From Thermomonospora echinospora (lineage in GTDB: Bacteria > Actinomycetota > Actinomycetes > Streptosporangiales > Streptosporangiaceae), in NCBI RefSeq assembly GCF_900108175.1, contig NZ_FNVO01000009.1, forward strand, positions 166,744 through 230,743: a DNA stretch of 64,000 nucleotides, written 5' to 3'. Each line of letters starts with the position of its first letter. Position 1 is the stretch's first letter. Positions 15,540 to 24,045 of the stretch are shown here, piece by piece. The notes beneath the pieces were generated by a model, which was not told the origin of the DNA, made no database searches, and saw only the letters and a program-made list of their open reading frames with translations. The position numbers were made by a program, and so were the translations under genes.

Positions 15540-16187
15540 GTGGGAAGAGCTGCCCGGCCCGGCGAGGCCACGCATCGCCGGATGATCACTTTCTGTGGTA
15601 TCGGTATCACGCTGCTGGGAATCCTGGCCATCACGGTCGTCGTGCGCATACCGGCGGTCGCCGCGCGGCCGCCCGTACCTCAGGCCGCCGCAAGTCCCTC
15701 GCCGAGCCCGGTCCGCGAGCTCGGACCGGCCGACGGCCTGCCGCCCTCGCGGCCGGTCACCCTGGAGATTCCGCGGCTCCAGGTGCGTACCGCGTTGCTG
15801 ACGCTCGGTAGGAACGCCGACGGCTCGCTGGAGGTGCCCTCGGCGGCCCACGTCCAGCGGGCGGGCTGGTACCGGTACGGCGCGGCGCCCGGCTCGCCCG
15901 GCCCGGCCGTCATCGCCGGGTACGTGGACTCTGCCGCCGGTCCGGCCGTCTTCCACCGGCTCGGCGAGCTGGTGCCCGGCGACCACGTCACCGTGCTGCG
16001 CCGGGACCGCCGCGTCGCCGTGTTCCGCATCGACCGGGTGGAGCTCGTCGAGCAGGGCGGCTTCCCCACCCGCAAGGTGTACGGGAAGGTGTCCTATCCG
16101 GGGATCCGGCTCGTCTCCATCGGGGGCTCCAGCGGCCGGTATCCGCAGCGGGTCATCGCTTATGGGCGGCTGGTCCAGTCCACGTGA
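15540..16187 (+). CDS. Class F sortase homologue lacking catalytic residues
   Basis: A 215-residue membrane-anchored protein. One N-terminal helix (about 15-37) is followed by a Pro/Ser-rich linker (42-70) and a sortase barrel aligning well with actinobacterial class F sortases (VPSAAHVQRAGWYRYGA, PGPAVIAGYVDSA, VFHRLGEL, GIRLVSIGG). The catalytic His of the GHVD motif is Tyr (Y128). The Cys of the TCGG motif is Ile (S193-I194-G-G). The Arg of the YRDN motif is Pro (P202). It therefore cannot act as a transpeptidase; the intact frame suggests a retained binding or structural role. The start is moderately sure. Confidence 0.85.
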   Translation: MGRAARPGEATHRRMITFCGIGITLLGILAITVVVRIPAVAARPPVPQAAASPSPSPVRELGPADGLPPSRPVTLEIPRLQVRTALLTLGRNADGSLEVPSAAHVQRAGWYRYGAAPGSPGPAVIAGYVDSAAGPAVFHRLGELVPGDHVTVLRRDRRVAVFRIDRVELVEQGGFPTRKVYGKVSYPGIRLVSIGGSSGRYPQRVIAYGRLVQST

Positions 16188-16932
16188 ACCTGGGGGCGCG
16201 GCGCTCCAGGAAGGCCGCCACGCCCTCGGTCGAGTCGACGCCCTTGCGTGACTCCCGTTCCCAGGCGTCGACCAGGTCCGGGGTCAGGGCGCCCGCCGCG
16301 GCCGCGTTCACGATCTCCTTGGCGCCCTGCTGGGTGAGCTGCGAACGGGCGGTCAGGACGCGGGTGAACTCCGCGACCCGCCCGTCCAGGTCGGCGGCGG
16401 GCAGCACCTCGTCCAGCAGCCCGATGCGCAGCGCGTGCGCCGCGTCCACCAGTTCGCCGGAGAACAGCAGGTACTTGGCGGCGGCCGGGCCGACCAGCCG
16501 GACCAGCCGGGCGGTGCTCGCCCCCGGATAGACGATGCCGAGCTTGGCCGGGGTGATGCCGAACCGGGCGTCCTCGGCGGCGAACCGCAGGTCGCAGGCG
16601 GCGGCGAGCTGGCAGCCGCCGCCCACGGCGAAGCCCCGGATGACGGCGAGGGTCGGCTTGGGGAACGCGACCAGCGCCTCCTCGGCGGCCACCGGCAGGT
16701 CCCCGGGGTTGATGTCGGCCAGCTCGCCGATGTCGGCGCCGGCGCAGAAGTGCCCGCCCGCCCCGGTCAGCACCACCGCCCGCACGGCCGGGTCCGTGGC
16801 CAGCCGCTCCAGCAGGGCGGGCAGCGCGCGCCACATGGCCGCCGACATGGCGTTGCGCTTGTCCGGCCGGTCGATCGTGACGGTGCCGACGCCCTCGGCG
16901 ACCTCGCACCTCAGCAGCGCTTCAGCGGACAA
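16153..16932 (-). CDS. Enoyl-CoA hydratase/isomerase family protein
   Basis: A 259-residue crotonase-fold protein acting on acyl-CoA thioesters. It shows DRPDKRNAM at residues 21-29, the first oxyanion-hole element GHFCAGADI at 60-68, the second VGGGCQLAAACDLRFA at 103-118, and the C-terminal trimerisation helix. The usual hydratase glutamate in the PEVKLGI segment is not there (TPAKLGIVYPGAS), so the reaction may be an isomerisation or another crotonase chemistry. It converges on the sortase-like gene, overlapping by 35 bases, and diverges from the dikinase gene. Confidence 0.9.
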   Translation of the reverse strand: MSAEALLRCEVAEGVGTVTIDRPDKRNAMSAAMWRALPALLERLATDPAVRAVVLTGAGGHFCAGADIGELADINPGDLPVAAEEALVAFPKPTLAVIRGFAVGGGCQLAAACDLRFAAEDARFGITPAKLGIVYPGASTARLVRLVGPAAAKYLLFSGELVDAAHALRIGLLDEVLPAADLDGRVAEFTRVLTARSQLTQQGAKEIVNAAAAGALTPDLVDAWERESRKGVDSTEGVAAFLERRAPRFTWTGPAAHKR

Positions 16933-17134
16933 TTCGGGCCTCCTCCGTCGGTTGCGGCGTCATCGTACGGGGCGGCGACCCCGATGCTCTCAGGGGCCCG
17001 TCTCCGTCTCCGGGACGAGGCGCGGCGGCCCGCCGTACACCTGAGGGCGAGGCGCAAGACACCTCCCCCGAGGGAGGCGTCCGGCGACACCGAGGCGGAT
17101 TCTGGTTCTGGGCGGCCCTGAAGGAACGGAGCTC

Positions 17135-19168
17135 GTGGTGTCGGACAGCGACCGCGCTCTCAGCATCCTGAGACTGGACCATCCCCTGGCCGCGGACTCG
17201 GCCGTGGCGGGGGCCAAGGCGGCCAACCTCGCGCGCGCGGCCCGGCGGGGGCTGCCCGTGCTGCCCGGATTCGTCATACCCGTGCAGGCCGTCGGCGACC
17301 TCGACACTGACCTGGCCCTCAAGCGGCGGCTGCGCGAGGCGTGGACCCGGCTCAGCGAGGACGGTTCCCGCGCGCTGGTGGTCCGTTCGTCCTCGACCGC
17401 CGAGGACGGCGCAGTCTCCTCGATGGCGGGCCGGTTCGTCTCGGTACTGGGCGTACGCGGCAGGCCGGCGTTCCGCGAGGCCGTCGGCGAGGTGGTCGGG
17501 TCGGCGCACGGCCCGGACACGATGGCGGTGCTCGTCCAGCCGCATCTGGAGGCGGCGTGCGGCGGGGTCATGTTCGGCGCCGATCCGGTGGACGGGCGCA
17601 CCGACCGGGTCGTGGTCGCGGCGGTGCGCGGCGGCCCGCACACGCTGGTCGGCGGGGAGGCCGACGGCACCCGCTACGTGCTGACCAGGCGCGGCCGGGT
17701 GATCGAGGGTGCCGCAGGCGGCCCGCTGACCCGCCCGCGACTGCGCGAGCTGGCCCGGCTGGCCGCCCGCGCCGCGGCGGTGTTCGGCGGCCCGCAGGAC
17801 GTCGAGTTCGCCTTCGACGGGGCCGGCGCGCTGTGGCTGCTGCAGAGCCGCCCCGTCACTGCGCTGGCCCCGCCGCCGCCGCGCCGCGCCCCGCTGCTGG
17901 GGCCCGGCCCGGTCGCCGAGACGCTGCCGGACGCGCTGGCCCCGCTGGAGGAGGACCTGTGGCTGGCGCCGCTCGACCACGGCATCTCCGAAGCCCTCGC
18001 CACGGTCGGCGCCGTGTCCCGCCGGGCGCTGCGGCGCGGCCCTACCGTCCGGTCGGTCGGCGGTCGCGCGGCGGCCGACCTGCGGCGGCTTGGCGCCGCC
18101 CCGGGTCGTCCCTCCCGGCTGCGGCTGCTCAACCCGGTCCCGGCGGTGCGGCGGCTGTCGGTGGCCTGGCAGGTCGGCCGGTTGCGGGCCGACCTGCCCG
18201 CGCTGGCCGCCGAGACCGTGGCCGGGGTGGACGCCGACCTGGCCGCCGTCCCGCCGCTGGCCGAGCTGGACGACGAGGACCTGACGGCGGCGCTGCGCTG
18301 GTCGCGTGCCACGCTGGCCGCCCTGCACGGGCTGGAGGCGCTCGCCGGTTCGCTGCTGGACGAGCCGGCTTCGGTCACCACGGCGCAGCTCGCCCTAGCG
18401 GCGCTGCACGAGGACCGCCGGCGGGGCTGGGACGATCCGCGCATCCTCACCGAGGATCCGGTCGTCCTGGCCCTCACCCCGCCCGCCATCGGGGCGCCCG
18501 GCCCGCTGCCGGACGTTCCCGCGCGGGCCGGACGGCCACGTGAGCCGCTTCCGCCGCGCGAGGCGTTGCGGCTGCGCATCCGCTGGGTGCAGGAGCTGTC
18601 CGCCCGGGTCGCCTGGGCCGCCGGCCGGCGGCTGCACGCCCGGGGCGCACTGGCCCGGCCCGAACTCGTCCGCGCCCTCCGTATGCCGGAGCTGGCGGCG
18701 GTGCTCCAGGGCGGTCCCCTCCCCGCCGATCTGGAGCGCCGCCCCGCTCCTCCCCGTACCGCCCCGCTGCCGGCGGTGTTCCGGTTGGCCGGCGACCGGA
18801 TCGTGGCCGAGGCCGCGCCGTCCGGCGACGGTGCCCGCCCCGCCGGTGGCGGCCGCGGCACCGGCCCGGTGCACTCCGGCGACGGCGACCCGACACCGGG
18901 CTCCGTGCTGGTCGTCCGCACGCTCGCCCCGTCGCTGGCCGTCCACCTGCCCTCGGTGGCCGGGCTGGTCGCCGAGACCGGCAGCCCTCTGTCGCACCTG
19001 GCGATCCTGGCCCGCGAGCTGGGCGTACCGACCGTGGTGGGCCTGCGCGGCGCTCTGGACCGCTTCCCACCCGGCACCCACGTCCTGGTGGACGGCGACA
19101 CCGGCCGGGTCGAGCCGTTGCCTTCTGCCACCGGCACCCGCCCCTCCGGCGAGGAGTCTGTGGCATGA
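17135..19168 (+). CDS. PEP-utilising dikinase of rifampicin-phosphotransferase architecture
   Basis: A 677-residue phosphotransferase. An ATP-grasp domain (about 15-255) has RSSSTAEDGAVSSMAGRF at about 87-104 and the closing QDVEFAF/LWLLQSRPVTAL. A middle region (about 256-560) has no close match I can name. A C-terminal swivelling domain holds the phospho-His segment ETGSPLSHLAILARELGVPT, with H621. There is no C-terminal PEP-binding TIM barrel as in PEP synthase, so the order ATP domain-middle-His domain matches rifampicin phosphotransferase, although the middle is shorter. The substrate is unknown. It overlaps the next gene by four bases. Confidence 0.85.
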   Translation: MVSDSDRALSILRLDHPLAADSAVAGAKAANLARAARRGLPVLPGFVIPVQAVGDLDTDLALKRRLREAWTRLSEDGSRALVVRSSSTAEDGAVSSMAGRFVSVLGVRGRPAFREAVGEVVGSAHGPDTMAVLVQPHLEAACGGVMFGADPVDGRTDRVVVAAVRGGPHTLVGGEADGTRYVLTRRGRVIEGAAGGPLTRPRLRELARLAARAAAVFGGPQDVEFAFDGAGALWLLQSRPVTALAPPPPRRAPLLGPGPVAETLPDALAPLEEDLWLAPLDHGISEALATVGAVSRRALRRGPTVRSVGGRAAADLRRLGAAPGRPSRLRLLNPVPAVRRLSVAWQVGRLRADLPALAAETVAGVDADLAAVPPLAELDDEDLTAALRWSRATLAALHGLEALAGSLLDEPASVTTAQLALAALHEDRRRGWDDPRILTEDPVVLALTPPAIGAPGPLPDVPARAGRPREPLPPREALRLRIRWVQELSARVAWAAGRRLHARGALARPELVRALRMPELAAVLQGGPLPADLERRPAPPRTAPLPAVFRLAGDRIVAEAAPSGDGARPAGGGRGTGPVHSGDGDPTPGSVLVVRTLAPSLAVHLPSVAGLVAETGSPLSHLAILARELGVPTVVGLRGALDRFPPGTHVLVDGDTGRVEPLPSATGTRPSGEESVA

Positions 19169-20031
19169 AGCGGCTGGTGTACGCCGGGCTGGGCGCGATG
19201 GTGCTGTTCACCGGCGGGTATCTCGTCGTCTACACGGCGCGCTGGGAGTGGCAGCGTGCGCTCATGGCCGGCGAACTGCTGCTGGTGAGCCTGCTGGTGG
19301 TGGTCGCCGTGGCGGGGGCCGACCGTCTCAACCGGCTGGAACGCCGAATCGCCGAGCTGTCCAAGGCCGACGCCGCCCCACCGGAGCCGTTCTCGCTCCC
19401 CTACGGGACTCCGGGAGTGGAGACCCCGGCGTTCCGCTGGATGCGTCCCGAGCCCGACTCGTACCGGGTCTTCATCCCGGTCCTGCTCGGCGCGGGCATC
19501 GCGGTGTCCGGGCTGGCCGCCCTGGTGGAGCGGATCGCCTCCTCGTTCGGGGGGCGCGGCACGGCGCGCAGGCTCGCCTCACTGAGCGTGCCGTCCGGGG
19601 GCGTGCTGGCGGGCGGACCGGACCCGGCCCGGCCGGAGCGTTCCCCGGGCCGGTGGCTGCGCCCGCTCCTCTGGTCGGTGATCGTCGCCTTGGTCGCCGC
19701 CGTCGCGGTGGCCGAACTGGCCGACCACACCCAGGACCGTCCGGACGAGCCCGTGCACGCCGCCGCCAGCACGGTCGTCATCCAGGCGGACGCCAACGGC
19801 CAGGTGCCCGCCGACCTGATGGCCCGGCGTCTGTGGGAGTACTGCCGGGGCTCCACCCGGCCTTACCTGGACCAGGGCGGTCTCACGTCGATCGGCGGCG
19901 GCCGTTACGCCCTGGTCGTGCAGCCCGCTCTCGGGGAGTACGCCCTGCGCCGGCTGAAGGGCTGTCTCAGCGACGCGGTGGTCGACCACGGCAGCTTCCG
20001 CGTCATATCCGTCCATCCGGACCCCGGCTGA
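19165..20031 (+). CDS. Hypothetical multi-helix membrane protein
   Basis: A 288-residue protein with two N-terminal hydrophobic segments (about 6-24, 33-52), a third near 108-125, and another near 169-187. An extracytoplasmic C-terminal domain has two cysteines (YCRGS and KGCLSD, likely a disulphide). No family recognised. Its ATG overlaps the stop of the dikinase gene, so the two are made together; it may be a membrane partner or the object of the dikinase pathway. Confidence 0.8.
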   Translation: MKRLVYAGLGAMVLFTGGYLVVYTARWEWQRALMAGELLLVSLLVVVAVAGADRLNRLERRIAELSKADAAPPEPFSLPYGTPGVETPAFRWMRPEPDSYRVFIPVLLGAGIAVSGLAALVERIASSFGGRGTARRLASLSVPSGGVLAGGPDPARPERSPGRWLRPLLWSVIVALVAAVAVAELADHTQDRPDEPVHAAASTVVIQADANGQVPADLMARRLWEYCRGSTRPYLDQGGLTSIGGGRYALVVQPALGEYALRRLKGCLSDAVVDHGSFRVISVHPDPG

Positions 20032-20130
20032 GCCTCTCCGGGATGCGCCCATGGTCGCTCCGGCCCATGGTGACGCACCGGCCGCCGACATCACCGCCGT
20101 ACAGGGCGCCGAGATCTCCCGGCCAATGGA

Positions 20131-20147
20131 ATACGGGAGGGGGGTAT
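20131..20147 (+). promoter_or_regulatory. CsoR-type operator-like palindrome
   Basis: ATACGGGAGGGGGGTAT, about 50 bases upstream of the DUF4396 start, is a pseudo-palindrome whose complement (ATACCCCCCTCCCGTAT) resembles the G-tract palindromes bound by actinomycete CsoR copper repressors, with arms ATAC and GTAT. Recognition is from memory of the motif, not from a search. No csoR gene lies in the window. Confidence 0.45.
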
Positions 20148-20195
20148 ACCGTTGCAGTCAGGCGCACGACGACCGGCCCGCACCCTGGAGACGAC

Positions 20196-20660
20196 ATGGA
20201 CCACGCTGAGCACACCCACGGCGGCAGCGGCTGGCGCACCGCCGCGCAGGCCACCCTGCACTGCCTCACCGGCTGCGCCATCGGCGAGGTGCTGGGCATG
20301 GTCATCGGCACCGCCCTGGGCCTGCACGGCGTCGCCACCGTGGCCCTGGCCGTCGCACTGGCCTTCTTCTTCGGGTACGCCCTGACCATGCGCGGCATGC
20401 TGCGCGCCGACCTGCCGTTCCGCCGCGCCCTGAAGGTCGCCCTGGCCGCCGACACGGTCTCCATCGCCGTGATGGAACTCGTCGACAACGGCGTCATGCT
20501 CGGCGTCCCCGGCGCCATGGAGGCCGGCCTGTCCAGCCTCCTGTTCTGGACCTCCCTGGCCTTCTCCCTGGCAGTGGCCTTCGCCGCCACCCTCCCGGTC
20601 AACCGCTGGATGATCGCCCGAGGCCTCGGCCACGCCGCCGCCCACCAGTACCACCACTGA
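20196..20660 (+). CDS. DUF4396 membrane protein
   Basis: A 154-residue membrane protein of the DUF4396 family. It has a His-containing N-terminus (MDHAEHTHGG), the family segment ATLHCLTGCAIGEVLGM at about 21-37, and four helices (about 28-48, 48-67, 84-107, 117-140), ending in a His-rich tail (HAAAHQYHH). The role is unknown, but members often neighbour copper or other heavy-metal genes, and the His clusters and the CsoR-like operator fit a link with metal stress (inference). ATG 20196 has GGAG upstream. A strong bidirectional terminator follows. Confidence 0.85.
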   Translation: MDHAEHTHGGSGWRTAAQATLHCLTGCAIGEVLGMVIGTALGLHGVATVALAVALAFFFGYALTMRGMLRADLPFRRALKVALAADTVSIAVMELVDNGVMLGVPGAMEAGLSSLLFWTSLAFSLAVAFAATLPVNRWMIARGLGHAAAHQYHH

Positions 20661-20693
20661 ACACCCGTCCGAGGACACCTCCGGAAAAACGGA

Positions 20694-20729
20694 ACGGCCG
20701 GGGCCATGGAAATGGTCCCGGCCGTTTTT
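20694..20729. terminator. Bidirectional rho-independent terminator
   Basis: A 14-base stem, ACGGCCGGGGCCAT (20694-20707) with ATGGTCCCGGCCGT (20712-20725), has one G-U pair and a four-base loop. It is flanked by AAAAA on the left and TTTTT on the right, so it can stop transcription from both sides. It sits between the convergent DUF4396 gene and the small membrane-protein gene. Confidence 0.93.
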
Positions 20730-20764
20730 CGTTCCAGCATGACGGACGATCGGATGCCGTACCG

Positions 20765-21034
20765 TCATCCCCGGACGGGGAGAAGTGAGGCGAGTCCCAT
20801 CGCCGCGAATATCACTCCCACCGCCGAGAGTGCGTAGACCACCGCACGGGAACCCTTTTTCTGCACTCTTGCCCGAATGGCGAGGATACCGGCCAAGATG
20901 AGCCCTGCTCCGCTCGCGATCGGCGGAGGTTGCAGGAGAAGCAGCGAGGCGACCACGGTCACGCTTCCCATGCCGAAGAAAATGATCGCCACCAGCAGGA
21001 GCCGAGTCCGATAATGCTCTATTATTTCCACCAC
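20765..21034 (-). CDS. Small hypothetical membrane protein
   Basis: An 89-residue product with three hydrophobic segments (about residues 12-30, 32-48 and 68-84) and a basic loop (RARVQKKGSR). No family recognised. I start it at the GTG at 21034 (VEIIEHYRTRLLLV), which has AAGG just upstream. The frame is open to an ATG at 21103, but the added residues are Arg-rich and would approach the divergent ESX-like operon. Confidence 0.6.
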   Translation of the reverse strand: MVEIIEHYRTRLLLVAIIFFGMGSVTVVASLLLLQPPPIASGAGLILAGILAIRARVQKKGSRAVVYALSAVGVIFAAMGLASLLPVRG

Positions 21035-21130
21035 CCTTGCCCGGCTTCGACGACGGCGCCCTGTCAGGCGATCGGAGCGGCTGACAAGAACGGCGCACCT
21101 CACACGATCCCACCGCAGGAGAGAGGCCGG

Positions 21131-21442
21131 ATGACTTTTCGGGTCACCCCATCCGCCCTGGAGGAGTTCAGCAGGTCACTGCACGTCCTGGCCGGTGACG
21201 CGGAAAAGGCCGTGCAGTATGTCGGGACGCACGGCGAGCAGGTGGAGCAGAGCCGCGGATACGCACTGGGACTCCTCTACAGCCTGGGAGTCCTGCGGAT
21301 CTGCGAGGCGGTCCAGCAGAACACCCGACGGCTGGAGAGCCTGACCACCGCATCGGCCACGGAGCTGACGCACTGCGCCGACGTCTACCGGCGCACCGAC
21401 AAGAAGAACACCAAGCTCATGGAGCAGATCTCCCCAAAATAA
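21131..21442 (+). CDS. EspC-like type VII secretion target protein
   Basis: A 103-residue helical protein of the WXG100-like superfamily, resembling the EspC group of ESX secretion substrates. It starts TFRVTPSALEEFSRSL, has two long helices joined near residues 42-52, and ends with a polar tail (TDKKNTKLMEQ). No WxG turn is clear, which is usual for EspC-type members. The ATG has GAGAGG upstream. It leads a three-gene set; no EccC or other secretion-machine gene is in the window. Confidence 0.75.
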   Translation: MTFRVTPSALEEFSRSLHVLAGDAEKAVQYVGTHGEQVEQSRGYALGLLYSLGVLRICEAVQQNTRRLESLTTASATELTHCADVYRRTDKKNTKLMEQISPK

Positions 21443-21478
21443 CAAAATACCGACAAGACCCCCCTCGGAGTAACACCG

Positions 21479-22198
21479 ATGACCGATTCACCCGCCGCCA
21501 AGCTGATCGCCCCCCGGCCCGCGGAGCCGATGCCGAAAGCCGTCGACGTGACGCTCTCGCTCAGCGACTTCGTGAGCCCCTCGCACTGGGTCCTGTGGGC
21601 GTTAGGCAAGATCTGCGGAGTCAACCCCGCCGAGTGGGTGGGACAACACGTCGGCGGTGACTGGGAGCCGATAGCGACGGTCTCCTCCGCCCTGGAGCAC
21701 GTCGGCGACTTCTACACGGCCTACGCCGGCGAGCTGAGACGGGGCTCCACGACCATGCTGAAGAGCTGGGAGGGGAACGCGGCCACCGCATGCGGGCAGT
21801 ACTTCAGCGACTTCGCCGGCGTCCTCAAGGAGCAGGAGCCGGCGATCAGGACCGTGGCCAGGGAGTGCCGTTCGGTCGCGTTCGGCGCCTGGGCCACGAG
21901 CAAGGCCGTGGTGAGCGCCCTGGAGGCGCTCTGCGACCTGGCCGTCATGATCGCCATCGAGGCCGCCGCCTCGGCCGCCACCGGCTGGACCGTCGTGGGA
22001 CCCTCGGCCGGCCTGGCCCTGATCATGTCCCAGATCGGCGCGGGCATCCTGCTGTGGCTGGACATCATCGGCAAGGTCGGCCTGGTCGTCTCATCGGTCC
22101 ACCTCCTCATCGGCGTGATCAGCGGTCTGCTCGGCGCGATCCACGGCCTGGACGCGCAGCCGTTCCCCCAAGGCTCCTACGGCGACAAGGCGATGTGA
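21479..22198 (+). CDS. WXG-like protein with C-terminal membrane helices
   Basis: A 239-residue protein. The N-terminal third is polar; about residues 62-125 form a WXG100-type helical hairpin with SWEGNAA (W98, G100) at the turn. The rest contains a hydrophobic region with probable helices at about 155-172, 178-200 and 205-225. ESX-associated proteins with such layouts include secreted toxins and their delivery domains, but no toxin domain is seen. It follows the EspC-like gene after 36 bases and precedes a coiled-coil gene after two bases, indicating one operon. Confidence 0.75.
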   Translation: MTDSPAAKLIAPRPAEPMPKAVDVTLSLSDFVSPSHWVLWALGKICGVNPAEWVGQHVGGDWEPIATVSSALEHVGDFYTAYAGELRRGSTTMLKSWEGNAATACGQYFSDFAGVLKEQEPAIRTVARECRSVAFGAWATSKAVVSALEALCDLAVMIAIEAAASAATGWTVVGPSAGLALIMSQIGAGILLWLDIIGKVGLVVSSVHLLIGVISGLLGAIHGLDAQPFPQGSYGDKAM

Positions 22199-22200
22199 CG

Positions 22201-22593
22201 ATGACCGAGTTCGACGATGACGGCCTGCCGATGATGGACGTGGCCCGAGGCGACGTCGCCGCCTCACGCCGGATCCGGCAGAACCTGGAGATCCTGCGGG
22301 ACGGATCCACCGACCCGGAGTTCAAGGCCCTGCTCCAGGACGTCCTGGACGGCCGCAGGTCGCTGCGGGAGGTGGCGGGCGGTGCGCTGTTCGACGCGGA
22401 GATCACCCCGCACATGGAGAGGTTCGGCGAGAAGTGGCGGGAGGCGACGAGCGAGGGCCAGCAGGTGGTCCCCGCCGACACCCTCCGCAAGCTGCAGCGC
22501 CTCCAGGCCGAGATGGCACAGAAGATGGCGGAGATCGAAGAGAAGGTACGAGAACTACAACGCCTCCAAAAGGACCTCGAAGAGGCCGGGTAG
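22201..22593 (+). CDS. Coiled-coil protein of ESX-like operon
   Basis: A 130-residue acidic protein. A variable N-terminus is followed by helical stretches about 20-45 and a long heptad-rich coiled coil about 90-128 (LRKLQRLQAEMAQKMAEIEE). No signal peptide or membrane helix. The ATG lies two bases after the upstream stop. It may be a chaperone or co-substrate for the WXG-like protein; this is inference from position only. Confidence 0.75.
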   Translation: MTEFDDDGLPMMDVARGDVAASRRIRQNLEILRDGSTDPEFKALLQDVLDGRRSLREVAGGALFDAEITPHMERFGEKWREATSEGQQVVPADTLRKLQRLQAEMAQKMAEIEEKVRELQRLQKDLEEAG

Positions 22594-22854
22594 CCCGGCG
22601 GCGGCCCGGCCGAGCACCGGCAGGGTGGAGAAGGCGGGGTTTCCTGGTGGATGCGGGCTTGCGTAGTGGATGGTTGGTGTGCTGTAGTCTTGTGGTAGCA
22701 CCGGTGGATCCCGCTCGAGATGAGGCGGTGAGGGTGCTTTCCCTGAGTCCCGGGTCGATCTGAGTGCCCGGTGATCATGTTTTTCCCTGGGCCGCGTGCG
22801 TGTGGTGTGTTTGGTACCGCGTACGTGAGTCGTCCCCTACCTAAGGACCACGCA

Positions 22855-24033
22855 TTGACAACCACCGCGCCACCGCGCAAAGCGGCGTCCGCGCAGGTCG
22901 TCGCGCCCGCACAGCGCGGCGCCGGCGACGCGCCGCTGACCATCCCCTTCTCCGGTGTGCTGGCCGTGCAGGACAAGCACGCCTTCGTGCGGACCACCGG
23001 CTACCTGACCGGGCCGCAGGACGTGTACGTATCGCTGGCGCAGGTCAGGGCGAACGGGCTGCGGCCCGGCGACATCGTGACCGGCACGGCGCGGGCGCCG
23101 CGGTCGGCGCGGGAGAAGTGGCCCGCGCTGGTGCACGTGGAGTCGGTGAACGGCGGGGCGCCCGGTGGTGAGCGTCCCGAGTTCGGCACGCTGACGCCGC
23201 TGTTCCCGCAGGAGCGGCTGCGCTTGGACACCGGGGCCGCGGCGACCCGCGTCATCGACCTGGTCGCGCCGGTCGGCAAGGGGCAGCGCGGGCTGATCGT
23301 GTCGCCGCCCAAGGTCGGCAAGACGATGGTGCTGCAGGCCCTCGCCAACGCGATCGCCGTCAACAACCCCGAGTGCCACCTGATGGTGGTGCTCGTCGAC
23401 GAGCGTCCCGAAGAGGTCACCGACATGCAGCGGTCGGTGCGCGGCGAGGTCATCTACTCGACGTTCGACCGGCCCGCCGGTGAGCACACCGAGGTCGCGG
23501 AGCTGGCGGTGGAGCGGGCCAAGCGGCTGGTGGAGATGGGCCACGACGTGGTGATGCTGCTGGACTCCATCACCCGGCTGGGCCGCGCCTACAACCTGGC
23601 CGCGCCGTCCAGCGCCCGGATCCTGGCCGGCGGTGTGGCGGCCGGCGCGCTGTACCCGCCGAAGAAGTTCTTCGGCGCCGCCCGCAACATCGAGAACGGC
23701 GGGTCGCTGACGATCCTGGCCACCGCGCTGGTGGAGACCGGGTCGCGGATGGACGACGTGTTCTTCGAGGAGTTCAAGGGCACCGGCAACATGGAGATCA
23801 AGCTCGACCGGGGCCTGGCCGACAAGCGCGTCTTCCCGGCGGTGGACGTCATCGCCTCCAGCACCCGGCGCGAGGAACTGCTCATGTCGCCGCAGGAGCT
23901 GGCCCTGCACTGGCGGCTGATCAGGCTGCTGCACTCGCTGGACCCGCAGCAGGCCATCGAACTGCTGCTGGAGAAGGTGAAGGACACCTCCTCCAACGCC
24001 GAGATCCTGCTGCAGATCCAGCGGAGCGGCTGA
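22855..24033 (+). CDS. rho: Transcription termination factor Rho (short form)
   Basis: RNA-dependent ATPase that ends transcription. From the TTG at 22855 it is 392 residues. The RNA-binding OB-fold domain (about 20-110) is followed by the ATPase domain with Walker A SPPKVGKT at about 150-157, [12 protein letters not shown], Walker [17 protein letters not shown], and the Q/R-loop region [24 protein letters not shown]. It lacks the long N-terminal Arg/Asp-rich insertion of the main Rho of high-GC actinobacteria, so it is likely a second copy (inference). TTG is supported by AAGGA eight bases upstream; an ATG frame start at 22771 would add 28 unconserved residues. The 261-base leader shows no known riboswitch. 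Confidence 0.95.
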   Translation: MTTTAPPRKAASAQVVAPAQRGAGDAPLTIPFSGVLAVQDKHAFVRTTGYLTGPQDVYVSLAQVRANGLRPGDIVTGTARAPRSAREKWPALVHVESVNGGAPGGERPEFGTLTPLFPQERLRLDTGAAATRVIDLVAPVGKGQRGLIVSPPKVGKTMVLQALANAIAVNNPECHLMVVLVDERPEEVTDMQRSVRGEVIYSTFDRPAGEHTEVAELAVERAKRLVEMGHDVVMLLDSITRLGRAYNLAAPSSARILAGGVAAGALYPPKKFFGAARNIENGGSLTILATALVETGSRMDDVFFEEFKGTGNMEIKLDRGLADKRVFPAVDVIASSTRREELLMSPQELALHWRLIRLLHSLDPQQAIELLLEKVKDTSSNAEILLQIQRSG

Positions 24034-24045
24034 GCGCCCGCCCTT

